Notes: generated from the sequence alone by a model not told the origin. A stretch of DNA of 64,000 nt from Marinomonas colpomeniae (GCF_014803385.1 NZ_JACYFC010000001.1:702136-766135); one strand, 5' to 3'. Positions 51,749 through 62,259 are shown, counted from the first letter of the stretch. A program made the numbers and translations.

Positions 51749-53690
51749 CAGCGTCAAAAACATCCTTATATGCTTGCTCTTCATAGGCTGCAAACCCATT
51801 TAGTTGACGTGCTTTTACTTTAGTGAATATAGGCTGAGTCAAACCAGTTAAAAAACGTGTTACTAAAACAGCTGAAATGCTTGTTTTAGGGCTTTTTATT
51901 TTAACATGTTGAGCAAATTCTTTTACATATAGTGCGAGATTTTCTTGCCACTCCTCATGGCTTTTTTTATTTATATCAGGCTGTGAAAAAACCAATACAT
52001 TATTACCACATACTGAACAATGGCCACAATTATCGGGCGCATTTTGATCACCAAAATATCGTGCTAAATTACTGTTTAAGCATCTATCCAGTTGAAAAAA
52101 ACGAATCATAGTAGCGATTCGATCAATCTCTGACGTTTGCTTCTCTTCAACGTATTGGTGTAGTTGGTTAACCAGCACTTTATGATGAAATGCCCTGGTG
52201 TTGATTTCATACACTTCTGTTAGCCCTTTACTTTCCAACGTCAGTACATTTTTGTCAGCCGCGTATTCTAATATTTGTAATACATCCCCACGAGATAATC
52301 CCGCTTGATTGTATATTTGGTCGAAATTTGGTGATCCCCAGATTTTTTTATATTGAATACCACTTAAAATAGTCTGATAGGCGTTGCTCCATTCAGCGGG
52401 GACCTGGTTTGAAAAAGCGATTCTGTCACCATCCCATTTAAGACGTACATCTGCGTAATAACTGTATTTTGGCGTTAATATGTTCAATAACTCAAGTTGT
52501 ACTAATAGGGTTTTTAACGGTAAAGAGCGAATATTTGTGTGGTTAGATAATCCGTACAGTTGTGTTTCCCATTCTTGATCTACTGTCTCTTCTGTAATGT
52601 GATGTAGTAGTGCGTCAATGTCTTGTGGCTCAGGTGTATCGCCATAAACAAAATTTTCCAGTGTGTGTAATCCTTCCAGACAAGCGAGTAAGACACATCG
52701 ACTTGGTTGGTTGTCTCGTCCTGCTCGGCCAATTTCTTGGCTGTAGTTTTCGATTGATTTTGGTAAATCATAATGTACAACTAAACGAATATCTGATTTA
52801 TCTATCCCCATTCCAAAGGCAATGGTAGCAACAATAATACGAGTCTTCCCTTGCATGAAATTGGCTTGAATATCACTTCGAATATCACTGCCTAAGCCTG
52901 CGTGATAAGCCATTGCAGAATAACCGTCAGAGCGTAGTGCATTAGCAATCTCTTCGGCAGTTTTTTGCTGAGTAACATAAACAATGCTAGCGCCTTGTGG
53001 AACTACATCCGTGTTGTTCAAAACGGCCTTCAACTTATCAAATTTCTCGTGGTTGTGGGTTTGAATAAGATCGATGTTTAAATTAGAGCGATAAAAACCT
53101 GTTTGTACTATGTGTTCTCGATGTATTGAAAATTTCTGCGCCATATCGCGCTGTACACGACGAGTAGCTGTAGCTGTCAATAGCAAAACCAATGGGATAT
53201 TAAGTTCTTGTTTGTAATGGGGTAATTTAAGATAGTCTGGTCTAAAATTGTGTCCCCATTCAGAAATACAATGGGCTTCGTCAACCACTAACATAGAGAT
53301 AGGGATTTGTTTAATAAATCGGCGAAAACGTTCGTTTTTAAAACGTTCAACCGAGATCATTAATATTTTAATAGACCCATTGTGTACGCCAGACATAACT
53401 ATCTGGCTCTCTTCTTTGGTTTGACTAGAGTCTAAACTAGCCGCCGCTATTCCTTTTGATCTAAGAAAGTCTAATTGATCGTGCATCAAAGCAATCAATG
53501 GCGATATGACTAAGGTTAAATTTGGTAATTGTGTAGCAGTAAGTTGATAGCACAAAGACTTGCCAGAACCTGTCGGAAAGACCGCGAGTGAAGAGTGTCC
53601 AGACAGTAGTTGTTCTATAGTTTGTCCTTGCCCTTCGCGAAATTGATTGAAGCCAAAGAGTGATTGTAAGGATTCTTCTATTGCTATCAT
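51726..53690 (-). CDS. RecQ-like ATP-dependent DNA helicase
   Basis: About 654 residues from ATG 53690, which overlaps the srkA stop (ATGA); ATG 53708 is the alternative. The SF2 helicase core has Walker A TGSGKSLCYQ, VVDEAHCISEWGHNFRPDY and IVATIAFGMGIDKSDIR, plus QEIGRAGRD. Unlike classical RecQ, the four-Cys zinc cluster (CLNSN ... NCGHCSVC) comes late, after about 200 residues of helical/winged-helix sequence, and I see no HRDC domain. This is a RecQ subfamily different from E. coli RecQ. Probable role: DNA repair/recombination. Confidence 0.88.
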   Translation of the reverse strand: MIAIEESLQSLFGFNQFREGQGQTIEQLLSGHSSLAVFPTGSGKSLCYQLTATQLPNLTLVISPLIALMHDQLDFLRSKGIAAASLDSSQTKEESQIVMSGVHNGSIKILMISVERFKNERFRRFIKQIPISMLVVDEAHCISEWGHNFRPDYLKLPHYKQELNIPLVLLLTATATRRVQRDMAQKFSIHREHIVQTGFYRSNLNIDLIQTHNHEKFDKLKAVLNNTDVVPQGASIVYVTQQKTAEEIANALRSDGYSAMAYHAGLGSDIRSDIQANFMQGKTRIIVATIAFGMGIDKSDIRLVVHYDLPKSIENYSQEIGRAGRDNQPSRCVLLACLEGLHTLENFVYGDTPEPQDIDALLHHITEETVDQEWETQLYGLSNHTNIRSLPLKTLLVQLELLNILTPKYSYYADVRLKWDGDRIAFSNQVPAEWSNAYQTILSGIQYKKIWGSPNFDQIYNQAGLSRGDVLQILEYAADKNVLTLESKGLTEVYEINTRAFHHKVLVNQLHQYVEEKQTSEIDRIATMIRFFQLDRCLNSNLARYFGDQNAPDNCGHCSVCGNNVLVFSQPDINKKSHEEWQENLALYVKEFAQHVKIKSPKTSISAVLVTRFLTGLTQPIFTKVKARQLNGFAAYEEQAYKDVFDAVSQLIHS

Positions 53691-54658
53691 CGAGACATGT
53701 TCTCCCATTCAAGCTCGCAATTTTTTAATTCGTTTAAATGATTCAACCAGTAGTTCTCTGTATCAAACCAAGGAAACGCTTTTACGAAAGCGGGATCGTG
53801 CCAGCGATTTTGTAACCAAGCTGCATAACAGATCACTCGTACGCTTTTAAACACATCAATTAGCCCTAGTTCTCTAATATCAAAAGGCATATAAGTTTCG
53901 TAGCCTTCAATAATTTCACTAAGTTGCTGTTGAGGATTTTCTGTTTGAGTAATGTGTAACCATAGATCTTGTACTGCGATACCATTTTGACAATCGTCAA
54001 AGTCTAGTAGATGAAATTGGCCTTCATGCAGCATCAAATTACTACGATGACTATCACCATGTACAGGGCGAAGCTGAGTTGGCCAATAGGCTTTAATACT
54101 AGCTTCACTCATACCTCGTAGTTTGTTTATTTGCTTTTTATAAAGAGGTTTTAGCTTTTCAGGCAACAAATTATGCGACAAAATTTGACTTGTAGCTTGG
54201 TCCATTTGCATCAATGGGGATACGCTAATGCGTTCAGAAAAAGGTACAGCTGACATTTCTTTATGTACTTGACCAATTAACTCACCAAGTTGGTAAAGCT
54301 GGTCAAGGTTGTCAGCTTCTGGATGCTGTCCAATTAAACGAGGGGATAAACAGAAATAGATTCCTTTGTGGCAAAATAGGCTTTTTCCTTCAAACATCAA
54401 AGGCGCAACAATTGGTACTCCAGCTACTTGTAGCTTTAATAAAAGCGAATGTTCTTCAAGTATTTGCGCTTTACTCCAACGATCAGGCCGATAAAATTTT
54501 GCAATGACAGGCGAACCGTCTTCTATACCAATTTGATAAACACGATTTTCATAGCTATTTAAAGAATAGATACGTGAATCACTCCATAAACCAGTCGATT
54601 CGACGGCGTCTAGAATTGTATCGGGAATAAGAGTCGAAAATGAATGTGTTGCTGTCAT
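53687..54658 (-). CDS. srkA: Stress response Ser/Thr protein kinase SrkA (YihE)
   Basis: A 323-residue kinase-like protein of the choline-kinase fold; E. coli SrkA has 328. Features are VIAKFYRPDRWSKAQILEEHSLL (nucleotide-binding lysine region), PVHGDSHRSNLML (catalytic loop) and FHLLDFDDCQNGIAVQDLWL (metal-binding Asp). It protects cells against stress-induced death in E. coli. Translationally coupled to the helicase gene. Cytoplasmic. Confidence 0.93.
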   Translation of the reverse strand: MTATHSFSTLIPDTILDAVESTGLWSDSRIYSLNSYENRVYQIGIEDGSPVIAKFYRPDRWSKAQILEEHSLLLKLQVAGVPIVAPLMFEGKSLFCHKGIYFCLSPRLIGQHPEADNLDQLYQLGELIGQVHKEMSAVPFSERISVSPLMQMDQATSQILSHNLLPEKLKPLYKKQINKLRGMSEASIKAYWPTQLRPVHGDSHRSNLMLHEGQFHLLDFDDCQNGIAVQDLWLHITQTENPQQQLSEIIEGYETYMPFDIRELGLIDVFKSVRVICYAAWLQNRWHDPAFVKAFPWFDTENYWLNHLNELKNCELEWENMSR

Positions 54659-54661
54659 GGT

Positions 54662-54841
54662 TTATTGCTCTGATAATATAAGAGTGAAGAAGACATATAT
54701 ATTGGTGAACAGGAATATAAACGGAAAAATCAGAAAATGACCATAGCGAGGAGCAAAGAAAATGGCAAGCAATGTCTTTAATTCTCTAGAGAATTTTGTA
54801 CGTAAATAAGAAGGTAATCTGGTTTTAACTAAACAATTCAT
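54662..54841 (-). CDS. Candidate 59-residue single-pass membrane peptide
   Basis: Open frame from ATG 54841 to the TAA at 54664-54662, ending four bases before the srkA start. It encodes a basic N-half (MNCLVKTRLPSYLRTKFSREL) and a strongly hydrophobic stretch, FLIFPFIFLFTNIYVFFTLIL, ending LSEQ. It fills the otherwise empty gap between the REC-TPR gene and srkA. No clear ribosome site, so it may be chance, but the complete fill and membrane-peptide composition are suggestive. Confidence 0.35.
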   Translation of the reverse strand: MNCLVKTRLPSYLRTKFSRELKTLLAIFFAPRYGHFLIFPFIFLFTNIYVFFTLILSEQ

Positions 54842-54864
54842 AATGAGCTGAATTGTCGTGAATA

Positions 54865-56130
54865 TTAGATAATACCTAAACGCTTTTTTAGTGTGTGCTC
54901 TTGAGCGTCAGTAAGTGGAGAGGCCTGTCCTGACGCAATAAGCTTGCTCCATTGCATCCATGTTTTAATAGCCTCACTTTGATGACCACGAGCAAGATAT
55001 TGTTGGACCTCAATCTTAAAAGAATTAGAGATAGCAGCAGGATTTGATTTTCCAAACGTACGTAATCGTATTAAAGTGCGCTTAAATTTGTCTGCTAATT
55101 TAGAGTTGTCAGTGTTACTAACCATCATAGAGGTAAGGCACTTTAAATAATCATAGTAATTGTCAGCTTTTTCATAACTGGTTTCACGAGTTAAACGAAT
55201 GATACGTGAATAAGCTTGTTCAGCCTGAGGCCAATCTTTTAGTTTTACACTCATTTGAGCTAGTCGCATAGCTCGATCTGTAGAGCGTGGGGATACCTCT
55301 AATACGCCCACCATTGCCGCTTGGGCTTCTTTAAAATTTCCTAAACCTTCATGCGCATCCGCTAGTAAATCATAAGCGGATAAAAAATGACGACTTAAAT
55401 TAATCGTATGTTCAAATTTCTTTATTGCTGCGACTACTGCTCCTAACTTTAATTCGCATAGACCAATGCCAAAGTGCGCCCAAGCTAGATTTTTACTTTT
55501 CTGGATAATGAACATGTAGTGACTTTTTGCATCTTTATATCGACCACGAGAATATAAAGACTCTCCAATGATTTTTAAACATTGGTTAGCAAAATGTGGG
55601 TATTGTTTCATAATGGATTTGGCTTCAGTTTCCATTACTTCATGATTATTTTTTTTACGAGCATCGTTGATGCTTTCGAAGGTTCTTTTTTGTTTTTGAA
55701 CTCGTTCAAAACGACGGAAAAATGAAGCAGGAGGAAAAGGTTTAACAATATAGCTATCAGGTTGATATTCAAGCACATTAACAACACTTTCATAAGCTGT
55801 ATCAGCTGTAATCATGATGAAAATTGTAGAATGATCTTGAGAGTGATTTTTACGTGAAGTCTCTAATATTTGCTGGCCGTCAATGCTGCCACCTAAATTA
55901 TAGTCAGAGAGAATAACATCATAATTTTTGGCTAAAATGCGCTTCATAGCCGATTGACCAGATGACTCTACATCAATATTGGAGTATCCAATAGAAGTCA
56001 TTAAAGATTTAAGCATGAGACGCATCTCGCCAATATCTTCAATGATTAAGACACGTTTGTCGGCTATATCAATAAAATCTTGTGAGAGATCATTTTGCCT
56101 TTCTGCGTGTAAAAAAGTTGTATCTGTCAC
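54865..56130 (-). CDS. Response regulator with C-terminal TPR repeats
   Basis: A 421-residue protein starting at GTG. The REC domain covers about 26-145 with phosphoacceptor D76 (VILSDYNLGG), and the end of the REC region reads SYIVKPFPP. Residues about 160-400 are tetratricopeptide repeats (AWAHFGIGLCELKLGAVVAAIKKFEHTI, AYDLLADAHEGLGNFKEAQAAM). Output is by protein-protein contact, not DNA binding. AAGGA lies upstream. No kinase gene is adjacent; a chemoreceptor gene is divergent. Confidence 0.88.
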   Translation of the reverse strand: MTDTTFLHAERQNDLSQDFIDIADKRVLIIEDIGEMRLMLKSLMTSIGYSNIDVESSGQSAMKRILAKNYDVILSDYNLGGSIDGQQILETSRKNHSQDHSTIFIMITADTAYESVVNVLEYQPDSYIVKPFPPASFFRRFERVQKQKRTFESINDARKKNNHEVMETEAKSIMKQYPHFANQCLKIIGESLYSRGRYKDAKSHYMFIIQKSKNLAWAHFGIGLCELKLGAVVAAIKKFEHTINLSRHFLSAYDLLADAHEGLGNFKEAQAAMVGVLEVSPRSTDRAMRLAQMSVKLKDWPQAEQAYSRIIRLTRETSYEKADNYYDYLKCLTSMMVSNTDNSKLADKFKRTLIRLRTFGKSNPAAISNSFKIEVQQYLARGHQSEAIKTWMQWSKLIASGQASPLTDAQEHTLKKRLGII

Positions 56131-56398
56131 TTAGCTTTTCCTTGCTTCATTTGTAATAAAATTAATAACTAATTTTTTATACTATGCGATATATTAAAAT
56201 ACACTTATATTCTTAATATTAAAATAGCTTAAGAGGATGTTGATGGAGCTTTAATAGTTGATCTAACTGTTAAATTCTTGAGTTTATATGAAGCTAAGAG
56301 CGTCTAAGACTTTAGTAGTAGGTGTTACGTTTTACATTGACCTTCTAATAAGATCGATAAACACTGGAAAAATAATAATTAAAAAAAAGGAAATAGTG

Positions 56399-57964
56399 AT
56401 GTTTTATGTCCAATTTCTGAGTGTTTCAGGACTCTTTTTATTGTTTCTGATTGGTTACTTAATGAACACAATAAACCTAACTTATACAGTTTTAGGTATT
56501 TTATTGTGTATATTTGTAACCATTCAAAACCTGTGGATGCGAAAAAATGCTTTTAAAGACATTGATAGCAAATTAAGTACAACAGAATCGAATGGCTTTT
56601 ATTCTGAAATGAGTAAAACGGTTACTCATGCAACGTCAAAAATGGCGATGGGCGCAGCGGAAGTTTCTCACTTTGTCGACACATTAAGTAAAGACATTCA
56701 TTTGACTCGTGATGACACAACACAAATTACCCAAGCGGTAGAGACTCTGTCAGAAACTGGTCTGACATTATCAAACAATTTAGGGCAATTGGCTCATACA
56801 ATGAGTGACACTGCTAAGTCGAGTCGAACAGCTCAAGACGCTCTTACTCAAAGTGCAGACAAAATAAACGAATTAACCAGAAAGGTTCAAACGGCTAGCG
56901 AGCAACTTGCTTTATTAACAAAAAGCGCAGATGACATAGACAGTATTACTAATGTCATTAAAGCTGTTTCTGAACAAACTAACTTACTTGCCCTTAATGC
57001 TGCTATTGAGGCGGCCCGTGCAGGTGAACAGGGGCGCGGCTTTGCTGTTGTGGCAGATGAAGTTCGTTCCTTAGCGGGTAAGAGTGCCGATGCTTCTGAG
57101 CAAATATCCAATCTATTAACGGATGTTCGTCTTAATAGTGAATTAACCAACAATGAAATGTCTTCTTTAAAAGGGCTAACCGAATCTCTTTCTAGTACGT
57201 TGTTGGGTGAAACTCAGCGTTTCATTGCATTAACGGAGGAAGTACAAAGCGCTTCTATTGTTTTGTCTGAAGTGGAAAGCGCAGGGGAAGCATTAGGGGC
57301 AACAAGTACCCAAATTAATAGTTCTATTTCTCGTATTAGCTCATCACTGCAAGATATTTCACAGCGTAGTGACCTTCTTTCTACAGAAGCGGCCCATTTG
57401 AGTAATGGTGCTGAAATCGTATTCAGAGAGTTGGACAAAGTAGATCAGTCGCTGTTCTTCTCCGAATTGGTTAATCGTGCTAAATCGTGTGCTCAAGATA
57501 TAGCTAGATTATTTGAGGGTGCGATTGAAAAAGGTGAATTAACTCAAGAGTCTGTTTTTTCAACAGACTATCGCCCAATAAACCAAACTAACCCGCAAAA
57601 ATTCAGTACAGCGTATGATGACTTTAGTGATCGTACTTTTCCTGCAATTCAAGAAGCAGTATTAGAACAGCATGAAGACGTGATGTTCGCAGGTGCAGTC
57701 GATATAAATGGTTATTTCCCAACGCATAATAAAAAATTCAGCCAGCCGCTGAGTGGCGATTATGATAAAGACTTAATTAACAACCGGACTAAGCGAATCT
57801 TTAATGATCCAACGGGAGGGCGTTGTGGTTCTCACACCGATACTTTTTTATTGCAAACATACAAAAGAGATACAGGTGAGATTTTACATGACCTATCCGT
57901 TCCTATTTATGTAAATGGGAAACACTGGGGAGGCTTTCGAATGGGCTTTAAATCGGCTCATTAG
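56399..57964 (+). CDS. Methyl-accepting chemotaxis protein with C-terminal cytoplasmic sensor
   Basis: A 521-residue protein. Start 56399 has AAGGA upstream; an extension to 56288 is unlikely. Two closely spaced helices (about 6-22 and 28-46) leave almost no periplasmic loop. The signalling domain has the tip [32 protein letters not shown]. The last ~165 residues form an extra globular domain with [39 protein letters not shown] and [20 protein letters not shown], a C-terminal sensor seen in a subset of bacterial MCPs. It should sense an intracellular cue. Convergent with glgX. Confidence 0.9.
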   Translation: MFYVQFLSVSGLFLLFLIGYLMNTINLTYTVLGILLCIFVTIQNLWMRKNAFKDIDSKLSTTESNGFYSEMSKTVTHATSKMAMGAAEVSHFVDTLSKDIHLTRDDTTQITQAVETLSETGLTLSNNLGQLAHTMSDTAKSSRTAQDALTQSADKINELTRKVQTASEQLALLTKSADDIDSITNVIKAVSEQTNLLALNAAIEAARAGEQGRGFAVVADEVRSLAGKSADASEQISNLLTDVRLNSELTNNEMSSLKGLTESLSSTLLGETQRFIALTEEVQSASIVLSEVESAGEALGATSTQINSSISRISSSLQDISQRSDLLSTEAAHLSNGAEIVFRELDKVDQSLFFSELVNRAKSCAQDIARLFEGAIEKGELTQESVFSTDYRPINQTNPQKFSTAYDDFSDRTFPAIQEAVLEQHEDVMFAGAVDINGYFPTHNKKFSQPLSGDYDKDLINNRTKRIFNDPTGGRCGSHTDTFLLQTYKRDTGEILHDLSVPIYVNGKHWGGFRMGFKSAH

Positions 57965-57992
57965 TTTTTTTGGGAATCGTTTTTAAGGTATT

Positions 57993-60026
57993 TTAGTGAT
58001 GGATTTTGCCAATAAATACACCACGATAAGCACAATATAGCGTTTTCGTAGAAAGCGTGAAGCCTGGCGTATGGTATAAGACTTCTACTTGCGCTGTATC
58101 CGTCGGAAATGGAATGTCTAACGGCGTATCGTGATTGTAAAAAATAATCCAAAAACGTGTCGCTAGATCAGAAGTAGCCAGAGTTAAAGCAATATAATGA
58201 CGGTTCATATCCGACCAATCATCATTTTTCATTGGTGTACCTTGCTCGCTCAACCATTGAATATGATCGGATGGAACGTGTTGATAAAGTAGATCATCTT
58301 CTAGGTGTACTTCTGCCAATATCGGATAGTTTTTTCGTAATAACATTAAGGTCGATATCGTATCTTGAATAGCTGATCTTGCTTCGGTTTCTTGCCAGTT
58401 TAGCCAAGTTATTTCGTTGTTTTGGCAATAGGCGTTATTGTTTCCTTGTTGTGAATGAGATAGTTCATCGCCTCCTAAAATATGCGGTGTCCCTTGGCTT
58501 AATAGTAAAGTAGCTATAAAACAAAGCTGTTGATTGAGCCGTTTTTCTTGGATTTCTGTATTGTCTGTTTCCCCCTCAATACCGAAATTCTGACTGATAT
58601 TGTCACCATGCCCATCACGGTTATCTTCCATGTTGGCTAAATTATGACGCTGGTGATATGACACCAGATCTTTCATGGTGTAGCCATCATGATAAGTAAT
58701 ATAATTCACAGAGTTTAGTGCGGTTTTATAGCCTTTATGGAAGCAATCTCTTGACCCCATAAATCGTGTCGCAAATTCAGGAACTACACCAAGGTCACCG
58801 CGCCAAAAACGGCGAATGGTGTCTCGATATTTGTCGTTACATTCCATAAAGCCTTTTGGGAAATTACCTACTTGGTAACCGTTTGGCCCTATGTCCCAAG
58901 GCTCCATGACAAGACAGATTTCACTTAATATCGGATCTTGAAGAATGGCTTGTAACAGCGGTGCCTTTGGTGTGAAATTGTGATCTGTTCGCCCCAGATC
59001 TACACCTAAATCAAAGCGAAATCCATCCACGCCCATGACCTCAACCCAATAGCGCATGCTGTCACAAATAAGACGAATACTGGCAGAATCATAAGTATCG
59101 ATGCAGTTACCGCAACCAGTGTAATTTAAATACTTTCCATCTTGGTGACGATAATAACGAGCATTGTCTAAACCACGGAAACAGACACTGGATTGATCTA
59201 ATTCACTTTCGGCCGTATGGTTATAAACCACGTCTAAAATGACTTCAAAACCTGCCCTTCTTAAGCCATCAATCATTGTTTGAAATTCGGTAATAGCGTC
59301 TTCTTTAGCATAAGAGGGTTCGGGAGCAAAAAAACTAATCGGGTTATAGCCCCAATAGTTATCAAGATTCAATTGCTGCAGATGGCGTTCAGTCATAAAG
59401 CTAAAGCAAGGCATGAGTTGGATCGTTGTGATGTTCAGAGACTTGAGATGATTTATGCCAGCTGGAGTAATAACGCCAAGATATGTACCTTTTAGTTCGT
59501 TATCAATTGGCAAATTTTGGCTGAAGCCTTTGACGTGTAATTCATACAAAGCACGACTGGAAGGTGTTAGCTTGATTCTATCAGGTCTATTTGGGTTGGT
59601 TCTAATTTGTCGAACAATAGATTTAGGGACATAATTAGCAGAATCAATAGAATGGATTTTCCCTTTTGATGTTATTGCTGCTTGATCTTTATGCCACACA
59701 AGCTTTTCTGTTAAATCCTTAGCATAAGGATCGATTAATAACTTATGCTCGTTAAACATTTGTTGTTTAGCAGGGTTGAAGTTACCACAAGCTCGTAAGC
59801 CATAATGTTGACCTTCCTGAAGGCTAAGTACTTCAATGTGCCAAACGTCTTTCTGTTTAACTGTAAAGGGGATTTTAGTCTGCTCGTTACCCTCATTATC
59901 GAATAGGCATAAATAGAGCTGGTGAGCATCTTCAGAAACCACGGAAAAGTTCACACCCTTATCCGTTATAGTTGCACCAAGAGGATAGGGGAAACCTGTA
60001 GAAACTTGGTATGTTTGTGGATTCAT
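57993..60026 (-). CDS. glgX: Glycogen debranching enzyme GlgX
   Basis: Hydrolyses alpha-1,6 branches of limit glycogen. 677 residues: N-terminal carbohydrate-binding module (GATITDKGVNFSVVSEDAHQLYLCLFD) then a GH13 barrel with DVVYNHTAE, the nucleophile Asp in GVDGFRFDLGVDLG, the acid/base Glu in CLVMEPWD and NYITYHDGYTMKDLV. Length matches GlgX (657 in E. coli). AGAGGG ribosome site; 37 bases downstream of glgB in the same operon. Confidence 0.94.
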   Translation of the reverse strand: MNPQTYQVSTGFPYPLGATITDKGVNFSVVSEDAHQLYLCLFDNEGNEQTKIPFTVKQKDVWHIEVLSLQEGQHYGLRACGNFNPAKQQMFNEHKLLIDPYAKDLTEKLVWHKDQAAITSKGKIHSIDSANYVPKSIVRQIRTNPNRPDRIKLTPSSRALYELHVKGFSQNLPIDNELKGTYLGVITPAGINHLKSLNITTIQLMPCFSFMTERHLQQLNLDNYWGYNPISFFAPEPSYAKEDAITEFQTMIDGLRRAGFEVILDVVYNHTAESELDQSSVCFRGLDNARYYRHQDGKYLNYTGCGNCIDTYDSASIRLICDSMRYWVEVMGVDGFRFDLGVDLGRTDHNFTPKAPLLQAILQDPILSEICLVMEPWDIGPNGYQVGNFPKGFMECNDKYRDTIRRFWRGDLGVVPEFATRFMGSRDCFHKGYKTALNSVNYITYHDGYTMKDLVSYHQRHNLANMEDNRDGHGDNISQNFGIEGETDNTEIQEKRLNQQLCFIATLLLSQGTPHILGGDELSHSQQGNNNAYCQNNEITWLNWQETEARSAIQDTISTLMLLRKNYPILAEVHLEDDLLYQHVPSDHIQWLSEQGTPMKNDDWSDMNRHYIALTLATSDLATRFWIIFYNHDTPLDIPFPTDTAQVEVLYHTPGFTLSTKTLYCAYRGVFIGKIHH

Positions 60027-60063
60027 AAAGCCCTCTTGTTATAGCTCAAAATATTGTTAAAAA

Positions 60064-62259
60064 CTAATATTCGCCTAACCATTTTAATAAGACGCCCGCT
60101 AGTGGCGGTATCTGTAGCTCAATACTTTGATCACGACTATGACTAGCAATATTTTGTGTACGGTATTCTACGTTTTTTGCGTAGCCACTACCTGTATATT
60201 GCTCATCATCGGTGTTCATTATCAATTGATAATGACCTGATCTTGGTACACCTACTCTATAGTTACTGTGTGTCATCGGAGTAAAGTTAATAATGGCTAC
60301 CGTATGCTCTTCGCTGTCTTTTGCCTTACGTGCAAAGGCTAAAATACTGTTGGTACTGTCATCATAACTGATCCATTCAAATCCTTTTCTGGAGTGATCA
60401 AAGTGCAAGCTCGCTTCGCTTTTATAAAGGTGATTCAAATCTTTTGATAATGTATGTTGAGCCTTATGGTAATCAACCTCTAACAGATTCCAATCTAATG
60501 AACGTTCATGGCTCCACTCTCGTCCTTGTGCGAACTCATTACCCATAAAGTTCAGTTTTTTACCAGGGTGAAAATACATGTAGGCTGAAAAAGCACGTAA
60601 GTTTGCAAACTGTTGCCAAGAGTCTCCTGGCATTTTTTCGATCATAGACCCTTTTCCATGTACCACTTCGTCATGAGACATAGGTAAAACAAACTGTTCG
60701 TCAAATGCATAGACCATGCTGAAACTAAGTTCACCTTGGTGATGTTTTCTATGGATAGAATCTCTTTTCATATAATCAAGAGAATCATTCATCCAACCCA
60801 TGTTCCACTTAAATCCAAAACCTAAACCATTCATATAAGTTGGTTTAGAAACGCCTGGAAAAGCAGTAGATTCTTCTGCGATGGTAAAGCAACGAGGGTG
60901 ATTTAAATAAACGGTTTCGTTGAGTCTGCGTAAAAAATCGATGGCTTCATAGTTATGATTTCCTCCATCTTTATTGGGAATCCATTCACCATCTTCGCGT
61001 GCATAATCCAGGTATAACATAGAGGCAACGGCATCTACCCGTAAGCCATCTATGTGAAACTCATTCAGCCAATACACCGCGTTGCTAATAAGATAGTTAA
61101 TAACATGCTCTTTACCATAATCGTATATCAGAGAGTTCCATTCTGGGTGCCAACCTTTTTTAGGGTCTGCGTATTCATATTGTTTGGAGCCATCAAAGTT
61201 TGCTAAACCGTGACTGTCAGCAGGAAAGTGTGCTGGAACCCAATCCATAATCACGCCTATATTGGCCTGATGAAGAGCATCGACCAAGGTTTTAAAGTCT
61301 TCTGGTGTACCAAATCGAGAGGTTACTGCATATAGTCCAACTGGTTGATAGCCCCAAGAACCATCGAATGGATACTCTGTAATTGGAAGAAACTCAACAT
61401 GGGTGTAGCCCATTTCTTGAACGTAAGAGACTAGTTGATCGATTATTTCAAGATAGGTGAAAGTTTGGTTGTCTGCTTTGCGACGCCACGAACCTAGATG
61501 TATTTCATAAATACTCATAGGTTTTTCGTATAAGTCATCAATGTGACGTTTTATCCAGGTATCGTCTTGCCATTGATGCTTATTATCGAAGCAGGTCACA
61601 CTCGCAAAAGAAGGGTATTGTTCAATGCGTTGTGCATAAGGGTCGCTACGATGGGGAAGAAGATCGCCATTTTTTGAACGAATTTCAAACTTATAACGAG
61701 CTCCATGATTAATGTCGGGTATAAATAACCGCCAAACACCATCTCCATTACTCGACATAGGATGAGTTCGGCCATCCCAAGAATTAAAGTCACCTACAAC
61801 AGAGACCGAGCGTGCAGCGGGTGCGTAAACGGCAAAACGCGTGCCTTGAATTGTTATTTTTTCATTAACTTTAGCGCCTGCTTGAATAGCGCCTTGGCTT
61901 TTGTATAAATTGGCTTGGTGGTGTTCAGGGTCAACAAAGGTTGTGTTAGGAAACTGATAAGGATCGACCATGGTATAGACACTGCTGTCTAAGTAAGTTA
62001 TTTCAATACGGTAATGAAAACGAGTCCTTTCTTTTGGCCATTCTGTATAAAACAAACCTTTTGAGTCGGTTTGTGTCATTTTTGCTAACTCTTTATCTGT
62101 GTCTATGGCTAATACGCGTATCGACAAGGCTTCGGGTTGCCAAATGTACAGACATAAGCCTTTGTTAGATGGAGAAGTTTGTAGCCCTAAACAACCAAAC
62201 GGGTCAGAACAATGTGTATTAAGCACATCATTAAGCAGGGCGTTTTTTATTAAATCCAT
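60064..62259 (-). CDS. glgB: 1,4-alpha-glucan branching enzyme GlgB
   Basis: Introduces alpha-1,6 branches into glycogen. 731 residues (E. coli 728). Two N-terminal modules (FGCLGLQTSPSNKGLCLYIWQPEA; FAVYAPAARSVSVVGDFNSWDG), the GH13 barrel with GVIMDWVPAHFP, the nucleophile Asp in DGLRVDAVASMLYLDY and Glu in FTIAEESTAFPG, then the C-domain. Strong GGAG ribosome site. It lies 26 bases after the GH15-like gene, so gh15-glgB-glgX form one leftward operon. Confidence 0.95.
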   Translation of the reverse strand: MDLIKNALLNDVLNTHCSDPFGCLGLQTSPSNKGLCLYIWQPEALSIRVLAIDTDKELAKMTQTDSKGLFYTEWPKERTRFHYRIEITYLDSSVYTMVDPYQFPNTTFVDPEHHQANLYKSQGAIQAGAKVNEKITIQGTRFAVYAPAARSVSVVGDFNSWDGRTHPMSSNGDGVWRLFIPDINHGARYKFEIRSKNGDLLPHRSDPYAQRIEQYPSFASVTCFDNKHQWQDDTWIKRHIDDLYEKPMSIYEIHLGSWRRKADNQTFTYLEIIDQLVSYVQEMGYTHVEFLPITEYPFDGSWGYQPVGLYAVTSRFGTPEDFKTLVDALHQANIGVIMDWVPAHFPADSHGLANFDGSKQYEYADPKKGWHPEWNSLIYDYGKEHVINYLISNAVYWLNEFHIDGLRVDAVASMLYLDYAREDGEWIPNKDGGNHNYEAIDFLRRLNETVYLNHPRCFTIAEESTAFPGVSKPTYMNGLGFGFKWNMGWMNDSLDYMKRDSIHRKHHQGELSFSMVYAFDEQFVLPMSHDEVVHGKGSMIEKMPGDSWQQFANLRAFSAYMYFHPGKKLNFMGNEFAQGREWSHERSLDWNLLEVDYHKAQHTLSKDLNHLYKSEASLHFDHSRKGFEWISYDDSTNSILAFARKAKDSEEHTVAIINFTPMTHSNYRVGVPRSGHYQLIMNTDDEQYTGSGYAKNVEYRTQNIASHSRDQSIELQIPPLAGVLLKWLGEY

